From Nageia nagi (lineage: Eukaryota; Pinophyta), in contig JBITNC010000001.1 of the NCBI GenBank assembly GCA_050084985.1, forward strand, positions 174,778,001-174,842,000: a DNA stretch of 64,000 nucleotides, written 5' to 3'. The notes beneath the pieces are model-generated. The model was given only the letters and a program-made list of their open reading frames with translations, was not told the DNA's origin and made no database searches. Of the stretch, positions 1-10,980 are shown piece by piece. Position numbers and translations under genes: made by a program. Every line of letters begins with the position of its first letter. The stretch's first letter is position 1.

Positions 1-2640
1 AGAAATAGATCCAGATAATATGGATCTGATATAGTCTTCAGTTAGGAGGCCACCTCCTTTAGATGAATCAGATCCATAGGTAGGTCATTATGTAGGTAAA
101 GATTGGGATTGGGATTACGATCAATCTAGATTGCAAAGACAAATTATAGAGGATCCTATTGCTAAGGCTAGAATGCAAGTGTTAGATGAAGAGTTAATTG
201 AAATTCATCATCGTCTAGCTAATTATAGGGCTATTCCTAAGATGTCTTCTAGTTTACTAGGAGATGTAGAAAAACTAAATCAAAGGCATGATAACTTAGA
301 AATTGACGAGGATAAATCTCAGGTCGAAACCATAGCGGTACCAGATACTGAGCCATATAAAGTTAAATACAAAAGAGTCATTCATCTATTATCAGATGGT
401 CAAAGATTCAATTCTTTAATTCAAAAAGAGGGATCTTCTTTTTCTCATAAATCTCTCAAATTAGGAAAAAATGAAGTATTAATACCTACAAGTAATTTAT
501 CTCAAAGAGTTCCTTCAATGAAGTAAATGGAGAAATCTTATTCTTCAAATAGAAGGACATCTAAGTTCAAAATAGAAGAGATACCTTCTTATGAAGAACT
601 AGAAGAATGATGATTATATAAAACAAAAGCTGGTCAAAAATTCATGAAAATATGTGCTAATGATATTAAAAAGGTCACAGAGATGCAATATCTTCTAAAG
701 GAAGAAAATAGAAAAGTTAATGAATTCATTAAAATTCAAGAACAAGAAAATAAATTAAAAGAAATGGAATAAACTTCTTAGAGATAAAAGGAAATTCATA
801 GAACAAGAACAAGCAAACAAAGAAAGAAATGAGTTCCTAGAACAAGAAAAGAAAAGACTTCATAAAGAACATGAGATTCAACTTCATTTAAAAGAATTAC
901 AACTTAAAGAATTAGAAAATGAAAGAATAAAAAGGGAACAATATCTACGTATGGAGAAAGAAAAACAAAGACAGTGGGATGAATATCAAAAAATAAAAAA
1001 TTTGAAATCTAAAACTCCTGAAGGAATTCAAATACAAAGATATCGAGACCCCTACTTAGACAAACAAGAAGCGATGGATAAAGAGATAGCCATTTTATTA
1101 TAAAAGGAAATGGATAAATAAATAGAACTTCAAAAATTATATGATAAGCAAAAATAAGATTCCATTAAAAGTTGGGTTGAACAAACCCACAATCAAACAA
1201 AACAACCTAATTACAAAGGAAAAGATCTATATGGAAAAAGTATATCCCAAAAACCTCCTAAAACCCCTATTCCGTGATGTCATTCACCTCTTAAAATATT
1301 TCCTCCATCGCCATCAGAGTTTCCTTCTGACTATGAGTCTTACACTTCAAGATCAATTTCGAAAAAGGATCCAAATACTCGAAGATATCATAGATACACT
1401 CAAGGTCGTAGAACTGATAAAGAATTAGAAGACTTTATGAAGGATTTTATAAATCGAGAAATGAATGTTCAAGGACTTAAAAAGTTAAATTATAGAAACA
1501 TTTGCAATGAGCCTATTCATCCAAGTGTTCCAAAAAAGAAATTACCATATAGGTTTGAATTTCCTAAAATAGAATCATTTAAGGGAAGAGAAGATTCTAA
1601 AGAACACTTGAGAAAATTTACATTTTCTAGCTATCAGATAGCTAATGGTGACTCATTAATGTTACATATATTTCCTATGACACTCGCAGGTCAAGCTTTG
1701 GATTGGTATAATAGTTTACCTATACATAGTTTATATACATTCGAACAATTGGCTAATCAATTTCTTGAACACTTTAGAATCAATATTAAAGAAAGATCTT
1801 CAATTACTAATCTTACAAGATTACAATAGTTTCTTGATGAAACTATACAAGATTACATCTCAAGATGGCAGCCTATACTCACTAGTATGCCTTATACAAT
1901 ACCACAAGAAGAATTGGTTAAATTATTTAGCCAAAGTTGTTTAAGACCAATAGCTAGTATTCTCCAAATTCAACAACATAGAACTTTTGAAGAAGCTATT
2001 TCTCATGCAGTAGTTATAGAAAGAGTTAAGATTCAAGATGGAGAACTAAAACTCAAGAAAAAAGAATACAAAAAGGGTAATCAATATGAAAACATCACTA
2101 AGCAACCATAAAATAATCAAATAGCTATGATAAAAAATTCTGGTCAATCTTCAAAAATTGAAGAAAATGCTGAACCTAAACCTAAAAGAAATTTTACCCC
2201 ATTATCAGAACCATTAGCTGAAATACTTAAAAAATTATGTGATAATGGTATGATTACATTACCTGATACAAAACCTGAAAATCCTAATGCTAAAGGAAGC
2301 AAATGGTATAAGGAGAATGAATTTTGTGCTTATCATAGGTAAAAAGGACATAATACAAATAAATATCGAACTTTACAATATAAAATTCAAGACTTGATAG
2401 ATAGTCAAAAAATAGATGTGGATAATCCTGTTGTGCCTTCGAATCAAAATTTAGGGATATATCAAAACCCCTTACCTTCACATCAGGCTAACAATGTGGC
2501 AATTATCCCAAACCAAATGAACTATACATGGAATAATAAGGATATACCATTTATAGGAACTATAGATGATTCAATACATATGATTGGTATAGCTACACGA
2601 GCACAACAATATCAGAATAAATAGGATAATCCATGAAAAA
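1..2640 (+). pseudogene. Gag polyprotein relic (Tat/Gypsy), interrupted
   Basis: The first 1.1 kb encodes a Lys/Glu/Gln-rich, coiled-coil-like N-terminal part with several stops. From 1437 the Gypsy-type gag core is recognisable: a region around FPKIESFKGREDSKEHL, then LAGQALDWYNSLP and FEQLANQFLEHFR, the conserved capsid segment of plant Gypsy gags. A zinc-knuckle-like segment CAYHR-stop-KGHNTNKYRTL lies near 2325-2375, with the last Cys replaced by Tyr. From 1437 to 2624 the frame is constant. The breaks there are TAG or TAA where Gln is expected (for example at 1827, before FLDETIQ). The protein would package genomic RNA in virus-like particles. The start codon is not visible. Confidence 0.8.
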
Positions 2641-2929
2641 ATCAATCGATATCAAACCCAGTTAATATACAACCTATACCTCCTCCACAACAACCTAAAG
2701 TTTCGATAAAAGGTGCTCTTCAACGATAATTAAAAATGTCTCCAGTTAAAATGACCTTATTTGAATCATTACAACAGTCTGAGAGTTATAAGCTATGAAT
2801 CAAATTCTACAAGAAATTCAAGTGGATGTTAGTAACCCTGATAATTTTATTTCAATAGTTGAAAGTTTGAAGATATCTCAACAACCTAGTATCACCTTCT
2901 ACGAATAAGAAAAATTAAATAATGATGGA

Positions 2930-3610
2930 CCAGGCAGACTTGACCCACCTTTACATATAATTGGTAAAGTAGATGGGAAATTATTTAAAAGAATTATGAT
3001 AGATGAAGGTTCAGCTATAAATATAATTTCAGATGCTGCGTACAAAAATTTGAATTTATCAGATTCGCTTATCTTAGCTCCTTCTTTACAAATTAGGGCA
3101 TTTAATGATGTAGTGTGTTCAACCTTGGGATCAATAGTGTTGCCGATTACAGTAGGGCTAAAACCATTCAAACTTTATTACATATAATTGAAGGAAATAT
3201 TATACAATACAACATTCTTTTAGGATGTCCATGGATTAGAGAAATGCAATGTGTTCCATCAACTTATCATGGATGTTTAAAATACATATATAAAGATAAA
3301 GTTCATTGTGTGTTTAAAGATCCAGATCCTTATTCCCATTGTAATTTAATTTTTGATCCAAATAAAGTGACATTACCGTCCCCTAATTCATCAACCATAT
3401 TAATGAACAAAGATGTGAATCAATATGAAGTCATAAAAGGAAAAAATGACATAGTTATACAAGATAAAGATACTTGGGAAAAAGTTGCTAAAACTTTAGA
3501 TGAAAAACATGGGGCTTCTTCATCAAAACAAGTAAATACTACATCTAATAATGATCCATCCAATGTATATCCAGTAAAAGTTAAATTAATAGATTTAGGG
3601 ATGGGATAAT
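2930..3610 (+). pseudogene. Retroviral-type aspartic protease relic
   Basis: The segment MIDEGSAINIIS (from 2996) corresponds to the Gypsy protease active site (normally an Asp-Gly-Gly-Ser-Ala or Asp-Ser-Gly-Ala type motif); here a Gly is replaced by Glu, consistent with a G-to-A change. The downstream segment LLGCPWIREMQCVPSTYHGCLKY (from about 3213) matches the conserved protease C-terminal flank found in plant Gypsy elements. The two parts are in different frames, so there is a frameshift between about 3115 and 3180. The enzyme would have cleaved the Gag-Pol precursor. A poorly conserved spacer of about 570 bp, with several stops, separates it from the RT region. Confidence 0.7.
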
Positions 3611-4184
3611 ATGACGTAGATGATGTGGTATTTAATATACCTTCATCACAAGAAGTGGGTAAAGTATTCGAATCACCTAGTGTGGAATAGTAGATCCTGT
3701 GTCAACAATATCCAATCAAATATATGAAGGAAATTTCAATAATGATATGAAATATTTATCACCATGTTCAAGAACATTTGTCTTAAACTATTTTAACAAA
3801 TGTAATTGGCAAGGATGAGGATTGGGTTGATACGAACAGGGTCCATGAGAAATAATTGAATTACAATATCAAGATCCCACTGATAAAAGGGGATTAGGTT
3901 ATCAAAATAAATATAAAAATCTTGCTAAATTAGAAAATTTAGGAGAAGAGAATTTAGATTATAATAAAGAAATTTTAGAGAAAGAATCTATAGTATAAGA
4001 AATTATTAATATAAGAGAAGAACAATTAAGTGAAATGGATGTCTTAGAAGGGGTCAAAATGCTCTTTATTAATAATATTGAGCTACCCTAGAATCATTCG
4101 TGCTTACCAAGTGATATACAAGAAAAAATAAATAAAAATGTTGAATCATCAATCATTCCATATTCAGGTATACCATCGATAAAT

Positions 4185-5830
4185 ATGGTTATAATAAAAG
4201 AGAATGATATTAAAGATCAAAATAATGAACAAATAGATGAAGTTAATGAAAATCAAAATTTAATCAAAATAATAGCCAATACTTCTACAAATGAAGTAAT
4301 TTCGAATTTCTCTCTTATATCATCCAATCCTTCGGTACATGAATTCAAAAATGTAGATCACATATTTGGTTCCTATGAAAATCAAGTATGCATGAATGAA
4401 CAAACTCAAGAATACAATGAAGAATATAGTGTTAATGACAAAAGTTGGATACCAGTACCAAATCAATTAGAAGAAGGGTCGCATATGCTTACTGAAAAAG
4501 TCTTAGAAATAAATATTAGTAATGATCCTCAAAATCCTAAAATTATTCAATTAGGAGAAATCCTCATGGAAAATGAACAAGAAGAAATTATAACCTTATT
4601 AAAAGAACGAGAAAAGGTATTTGCATGGTCATATGCAGACATGCCTGGAATAGATCCTAAATTAGTAGTACATAATTTAGCATTAAAGTCTGATGCCAAA
4701 CCTGTTAAACAAAAATTACGTAAAATGCATCCTACTATAGCATTAATGGTAAAAGAAGAACTTCAAAAATTATTAGAAGCCAAATTTATACAACCTATAG
4801 ATTATTCAGATTGGATATCTAATATGGTACCTGTGAAAAAACCAAGTGGAAAAATAAGAATATGCATAGATTTCCATGATCTTAACAAAGCTTGTCCTAA
4901 GGATGATTTCCCTCTACCTAGCATTGATAGTTTGGTAGATTCGACAGCAGGACATGATATGTTATCATTAATGGATAGATTTTCTAGTTATAATCAAATA
5001 AAAATAGCCACTGAAGATCAACATAAAATGGCTTTTATAACTCCTTGGGGTACCTTTTGTTATAAAGTTATGCCTTTTGGATTAAAAAATGTCGGGGCAA
5101 CTTATCAAAGGGCTATGACATATATATTCCATGATTATATGCACGACATAGTAGAAGATTATGTCGATGATTTGTTGGTTAGATCTAAATATCGAGAAGA
5201 TCATGGAAAAGACCTAATTAAAGTCTTAGATAGATTATTAGAACATAAAGTAAGATTAAATCTAAAAAAATGTGTTTTTGGTGTAACTTCAAGAAAATTA
5301 TTAGGATTTATTGTGTCCCGATGAGGAATTGAAATAGATCCTAATAAAGTGAAGGCAGTAGTAGACATGCCACCTCCTACAAATCTAAAACAATTACAAA
5401 GTTTACAGGGTAAGTTACAAGCCATTAGAAGGTTTATAGCTCAACTTTCTGATAAATGTAAACCATTTACAAAATTATTAAAAAAGGGGATAGAATATCA
5501 TTAGGGTAAAGAGCAACAAGATGCATTCGATGAAATTAAAAGATATTTATTATCTCCTCCTGTCTTAAGTCCACCAAGAAAAGATATACCCCTTTTTGTT
5601 ATATATTTCTGCTACTGAAAATGCTTTAGGAACAATGCTTGCTCAAAATAATGAACACAATAAAGAACAAGCTATATATTATCTGAGTAGAACACTTGTG
5701 AGCTATGAGATTAAGTACATATATTTGGAAAAATTATGTCTTGCTATCATTTTTACTACTAAAAAACTTCGACATTATATGCTTAATCATACAACATATG
5801 TCATCTCTAAAGTGGATCCGTTGAAAATAT
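4185..5830 (+). pseudogene. Reverse transcriptase plus first RNase H relic
   Basis: The reading frame from 4185 gives a long open stretch (379 codons) containing the palm and fingers of a Gypsy reverse transcriptase: VPVKKPSGKIRICIDF, LNKACPKDDFPLP, MPFGLKNVGATYQRAM, and the catalytic YVDD box at 5160-5171. The usual MDGYSGYN segment reads MDRFSSYN. The frame is closed by TGA at 5322 (an Arg codon is expected) and TAG at 5502 (Trp is expected, just before GKEQQDAF). A one-base frameshift near 5597 precedes the first RNase H (ISATENALGTMLAQ, then KLRHYMLNHTTYVIS), and another in an A-run near 5825 leads into the next domain. LNKACPKD wording is typical of Tat elements. The catalytic box is intact but the gene cannot be translated through. 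Confidence 0.9.
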
Positions 5831-6519
5831 ATGATGAATAAAACCTATCAAAATTCAAGAACTGCAAAGTGGATAATGCATTTAACTGAATTTAATTTAC
5901 ATTTTATTGGAAAAAAGTCAATAAAAGGACAAGTAATTGTTGATTATCTCGTTGATGCTCCATTGCAAGATAATAAACCACTTGTCATTGAATTACCCGA
6001 TGATGAGGTGTTTCAATTAGATGAAATTGAAATACCTGTAGAACCTGAAGACGATTGGGATATGACAATACATTTTGATGGTTCTCGATGTGAACAAGGT
6101 GGTGGAGCATGTGTTGTATTTATAACACCACAAGGAATCCCTATACCATATTCATTCAAACTAAAATTTCCTTGTACTAATAATAATGCAGAATACGAAG
6201 CTTTGATATTAGCATTAAAAACTGCTGTTAAATTAAAAATTAAAAGAATTAAGATTATTGGAGATTCTTTACTCATCATAAATCAAGTGAAAGGAATCTA
6301 TCAATGTAAAGAACCTTTAATACAAAAGTATAAAGCATTAGTTGAGGAATTATTAAAATTTTTTAACCAATTTAGTATAGAAGTAGCACCAAGATCATCT
6401 AATAGATTTGTAGATGCTATGGCTTCTATTAGATCTCTTTTCTCAGAAGATCCTAAAAAATCTTCAATTCAAGTTGAAATAATTCAATTGTCTCAATCAT
6501 CATTACAATAGGAGGATGA
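5831..6519 (+). pseudogene. Second, archaeal-type RNase H (aRNH) domain
   Basis: This 226-codon open stretch carries a complete archaeal-type RNase H fold: IHFDGSRCEQGGGACVVF (first Asp), NNNAEYEALILAL (Glu), IIGDSLLIINQVKG (Asp) and RFVDAMASI (last Asp). All four acidic catalytic positions are present. The extra RNase H following the standard one is a known hallmark of Tat-lineage Gypsy elements and is thought to help remove the tRNA primer or RNA template. The first residues (KTYQNSRTAKWIMHLTEF) belong to the end of the upstream RNase H and tether. Translation ends at TAG near 6509, again where Gln is plausible. The frame is the same as that of the downstream integrase. Confidence 0.88.
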
Positions 6520-7822
6520 AGAAAAAAGTGTATTAAATATTGACGTAACTGATAAAGATAATTGGTACAAAGAATTGACAGATTTTTTAAAATTTGGAAC
6601 TCTTCCTGCAAACCTTAATAAATCATCATGATGAGCTTTTAAAATTAAAGCAACTAAATATTGTTTGATAGGGGATATCTTGCATCGATGAAATTTCAAT
6701 GGTATTTTACTCAAATGTCTTGAATGGAATGATATTAAAAAAGCTATATCCTCCACCCATGATGGAACATGCAGAGGACATTTTAATGGTGTTGCGATTG
6801 TAAAACGATTAATACGAATGGGGTATTATTGGCCAACTATGGAAAAGGATTGTTGTGAATATGTTAAAAAATATTTTAAATGTCAATAATATGCTCATTT
6901 ATTTTCATAACCATCTCAAGAACTACATCCTATACAATCACTTTGGCCATTCTCTAAATGGGCATTAGATTTAATAGGACAAATTACACCTACATCTTCT
7001 GGTGGACACAAGTTCATCATTACAGTAACTGAATATTTTACTAAATGGGTAGAGGTTATTCCCATGACTTCCACCACTGGTTCACGAATTGCTGAATTTA
7101 TAGAAAATTATATTATATGTAGATTCGGCATATCAAACCAATTAATTATGGATAATGGAAAAAATTTTAAAAATAAGGATGTAAAACAAATATGTGATAG
7201 GTATAAAATTAAACAAAATTTTTCCACTCCATATTATCCATAAGGCAATAGAAAGGTAGAAGCTACTAATAAAACTATTCAGAACATCTTAGCAAAAATA
7301 GTAAATGATTCTCATAGAGATTGGCATATGCAAATACCAAAAGCCTTATGGGCTTATCATACCAGTGTACGAACTCCTATTGGGGCAACACCATTCTTTT
7401 TAGTATATGGAACAGAAGCTATCCTACCCCTAGAACTTGAGATACCATCCCTTAGAGTAAATCTAAGTGAGCAAAATTTCAATGAGGGAGCAAGACAGAC
7501 TCATTTAGATTAGTTATTACTTTTAGATGAAAAATGTATTAATGCTTTAGAGCATATACATGTTTATCAGAAGAGAATAAAATAAGCTTTTGATAAAAGG
7601 GCTTTAATTCATGAGTTCAAAATAGGTGATTTAGTTTTAAAAGAAAATCAATAAACTTCTCGAATAGAACGACAGCTTAGAGATAAGTTTGCTCCAAATT
7701 GGTTAGGACCATATATCATTAAGAAAAAATTTGGTAAAGGAACTTATCATTTATCAAATTTAGAAGGAAATGAAGAACGTGAACCTATAAATATCATGCA
7801 TCTTCGACCCTTCTATACATAA
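6520..7822 (+). pseudogene. Integrase relic (Gypsy/Tat), terminal stop at 7820
   Basis: The frame continuing from the aRNH shows the integrase zinc-binding region (AHxxxxGH-like THDGTCRGHFNG, then YWPTMEKDCCEYVKKYFKC). It is followed by the catalytic core with Asp in KWALDLIGQ, Asp in LIMDNGKNF and Glu in RKVEATNK (a D,D,E triad), and by ALWAYHTSVRTPIGATPFFLVYGTEA. The C-terminal part includes KIGDLVLKEN and APNWLGPYIIKKKFGKGTYHL, and ends at TAA 7820-7822 after MHLRPFYT. Several in-frame TAA and TAG codons interrupt it, mostly at expected Gln codons (for instance after STPYYP). The enzyme inserts the cDNA into the host chromosome. I see no chromodomain. Confidence 0.88.
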
Positions 7823-7908
7823 AAAAAAATTGTATATTAGTTTTCTTTTGTTTTATTTTATTGTTAAAATAATAAATAAATAAAAGTATTAATATTTGTC
7901 AAGTGTTC

Positions 7909-9048
7909 ATGATTAAAATAGAAAAGATGAATCTGGAAAAGGAATCTGCTGAAGGTAGCATAGTGCAACCATAAGTACGATTTCCATCGCCAAGATATCC
8001 ATGTGATTTAGCATTAACATATTTAAAACATAGATTTGATTTTAATCTCTTAAATTATTTACAATTGACTATTGATAAACAATTTGAAAGAACATACCAT
8101 ATGTTTTGTGGTATAAATAATGGTTGGGAAGTCACTTTTTGTGGATATGAAGCTGGCATTATTTTAGATCCATAAATCTATTTCACCCATATGGAAAGAA
8201 TATCACAAGAAATAACAGCTTTCTACCTACAATGGCCTTATGGAATACTAAGAATTGTCATAAATTACCAATTAATTGAATATTCACTCTTTTTAGCTAG
8301 GCTGAAATACGTTAAACAATTAACCAAAAGCCTAGAATGGATGGATGAACTTTTACATTATTTACCTCATAAAAGGGTAATTTATGATTTTTCAAATACT
8401 TTTGTGGCTTTTCCTCCTAGAACGTTAAAACAACAATATAGGCACACTCACAGATTTTTTCACATGCAAATGCGACATACAATTTGGAAATGAAGATTGG
8501 AGAAAAGGCATAGAGTACGGAGTAATGGAAGTTATCTTCTAGGGTTCAAAAGTAGGTATGACAAAGATCTCTTTATGAAATTTATTCGTAATGTTCATAC
8601 TCCTTTGTATTCAAATATCTTTTCCATGCCTATTGAAATACATCAAAAAATGGTCTTGATGTTCTACAATACATGTGAATCTTACGGTTGGGATGTCAAA
8701 ATAAATGGATATCAAGTTATTATTTGTATCAATGCATTTGAGTTATGGTGTTCTCCTAACTCAGAATATGATTTAATGATATATTTCTATCTTCTGTGGC
8801 CTATAGAAGAGCCCAAAATAATAGTTGATTGTACTCACAACCTGACTTTAAAACATTAAGAACAAATCATCTCAATCACACAAACCATAACATTTGAACA
8901 CTTAGATTATTGTGTTCCAAAAATTTATCATAATCAAGTGGTATTAGATTTTAGTTTTTTGTTTAGTTCAACACATTGTTCATTTAATCCTGATGCAATT
9001 CAAACTCGATTTGAACGTGTCATGAATAGATTCCCTAGAAGAATATAA
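7909..9048 (+). pseudogene. Sense accessory ORF with two homologous ~188-residue halves, unknown function
   Basis: An ATG at 7909, 87 bp after the integrase stop, opens a frame that stays in register for 379 codons to TAA 9046-9048. It is broken by only four internal stops: TAA 7972, TAA 8173, TGA 8491 and TAA 8857. Each is one C-to-T change from a Gln or Arg codon, so the frame was probably intact recently. I do not recognise the family. The protein contains an internal duplication at a constant 187-188 residue offset. RY recurs at 29/216, a Gly-Trp-acidic-Val motif at 72/260, Gly-Tyr at 79/267, FYL(Q/L)WP at 105/293 and DFS at 160/347. It is rich in aromatic residues, with no obvious membrane segment or signal peptide. 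Position suggests an accessory protein of the retrotransposon; captured host origin is an alternative. Confidence 0.75.
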
Positions 9049-9930
9049 AATCCTAAAAAATTAAAGATTATAAAATCCTAAAAAATTGAAAAATATAAAA
9101 CACAAAAAATTATAAAATTATAAAATCTACCTAGATGGAAACATCTAGAGGTCACTTGGCAAATGGGTGCCCTGCCCTTGTATGATGTGAATATATGTTG
9201 CATGTCATTGTAAAAGTGATTATCCAGTAAATGTGTAATGTATGAAAAGGTCATTTTAGAATAATCTCCTTGTTATCACTACACTCACTTTGTCTTTTCT
9301 TTTATAAAGAAATGATATACCATAGATGATAGAAAAACATAAAATTTGTATTTGAAGGAAAATCTAAAAACTCCAAACACTTACAACATTAAAAAATTCT
9401 AAGAGAATTTGAATGAAATCATTCTAAGAGATATTAAGAGTGAAAGTTATGTGTCTATCCTATTATTCGCTTCATCTCGAACCCAAGAATCAAAAAAAAA
9501 GGGGTAAAAAAAAATTACTACATTACATCAATGATTCTTGGGTGATTACAATATCCTCTACTGGGGCTATGGATGCCTGATTGGTAGTAGAGCAAGGTTG
9601 TAGCGGGATTAAGGGGTTAATCCTCATCGGGGCTATGGACACCTATCTGGAAATGGGGCATACCTTACAAGTGGTGATATGTCCATTTTGGTTAGCGACC
9701 TTCTTTCCTATGGACCTCTATACGTTTCATATGGATAGACTAGCTTATTAATGTCTCTAAGATATTTCATCTCAAATGATCTAAGAAGGTAAATGAATCT
9801 CACTACACACACTGGAGTTTATAGATTTTTTATCAACATATAACAACATTGTTTGATATCATCCTAGGTTATTAGATCTTGAAATAAAGGAAGATAAGGT
9901 AGATGTCATAATAACTTGGTCATTAATCTG
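9049..9930. other. Non-coding spacer in the Tat element
   Basis: I see no coding frame here. An inverted repeat CCCAAGAATCA / TGATTCTTGGG flanks a purine-rich stretch at about 9482-9541. The text TGGGGCTATGGA-like GGGGCTATGGA recurs at about 9563 and 9619, hinting at an old local duplication. Confidence 0.5.
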
Positions 9931-10314
9931 AAATCACCTAATCTTTTGTCATAGTTTGTATTTTGTTTGTGTCTAGAATCATTTGTATCATTTTGTTAAA
10001 CCCATTTTTACTATTATCTATTACCTGTGAACATTATTAAAATTTGCTTTTCTTTGGAAAGGATAAGAATGATTATTTATTGTTCCCTTGACCAAGATAA
10101 AGTTAATGTTCATAAACCTCCAAAATCACCTAATCTTTTGTCATAATTTGTATTTTTTTTTGTGTTTAGAATCATTTGTATCATTTTGTTAAACCCATTT
10201 TTACTATTATCTATTACCTTTGAACATTATTAAAATTTGCTTTTCTTTGGAAAGGATAAGAATGATTATTTATTTTTCCCCTAACCAAGATAAAGTTAAT
10301 GTTCATATGCATCC
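9931..10314. repeat. Tandem duplication, about 192 bp per unit
   Basis: Two nearly identical consecutive units (9931-10122 and 10123-10314) both start AAATCACCTAATCTTTTGTC and end with AAGATAAAGTTAATGTTCAT followed by a short tail. They differ at only a few positions, so the duplication is younger than most of the decay in the surrounding pol region. No open frame crosses it. Confidence 0.85.
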
Positions 10315-10980
10315 ATAAGTCACTAGTTTGTCATGTCAAAAGGTTTATTGTAAAATTGCCAAGTGCGGAAGATGATGCATCTGATTCCGCAAAAATATAA
10401 TAAAAATGTGTCCTTAAATAACTTAACTTATTTAAACAACCATGTTATTCCACGTTATCAATAACTTAAATTAACTTAACTTATTAAAATTATAAATTAG
10501 ATTTATTGTTTATAGCAACTATAATCGTACTTATTATTATTTTAATTTTGAGATTAGTAACATCATCAAACTAATTTGTTGATATACGTTATATATTTTA
10601 TCATTATTTAAAAATTATAAAAAGTATCCTCAAAATTATACATCGTATATTCCACAATTATATCTATGCATCATACATTTTGAAAATTACATCTATCATT
10701 AACATCCATTCATCATCAAGTAATTAAAAGACAATTAGGTTTATTATAATTTACATAACATCATAGTATACCTATTTTATCATAAATCTATATATAGAAT
10801 GAAAGCTCATGCATCAAGAATCATACAAGTACCATAAATATTAAAGATCTATCTATCTATATATACATCATAATAGTCCATCAAAAGGTCATCATAACAT
10901 CATGAATCATAAAATAAAACTACAAGGGTCCAATAACCTCATAAGCACATAGAAAAGTAACATCATGAAAAAGGGTATCC
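10315..10980. other. AT-rich stretch 3' of the antisense PMD gene
   Basis: No coding frame or strong repeat. On the minus strand this is downstream of the PMD stop codon and could hold its 3' UTR; I see no unambiguous polyadenylation arrangement. Confidence 0.4.
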
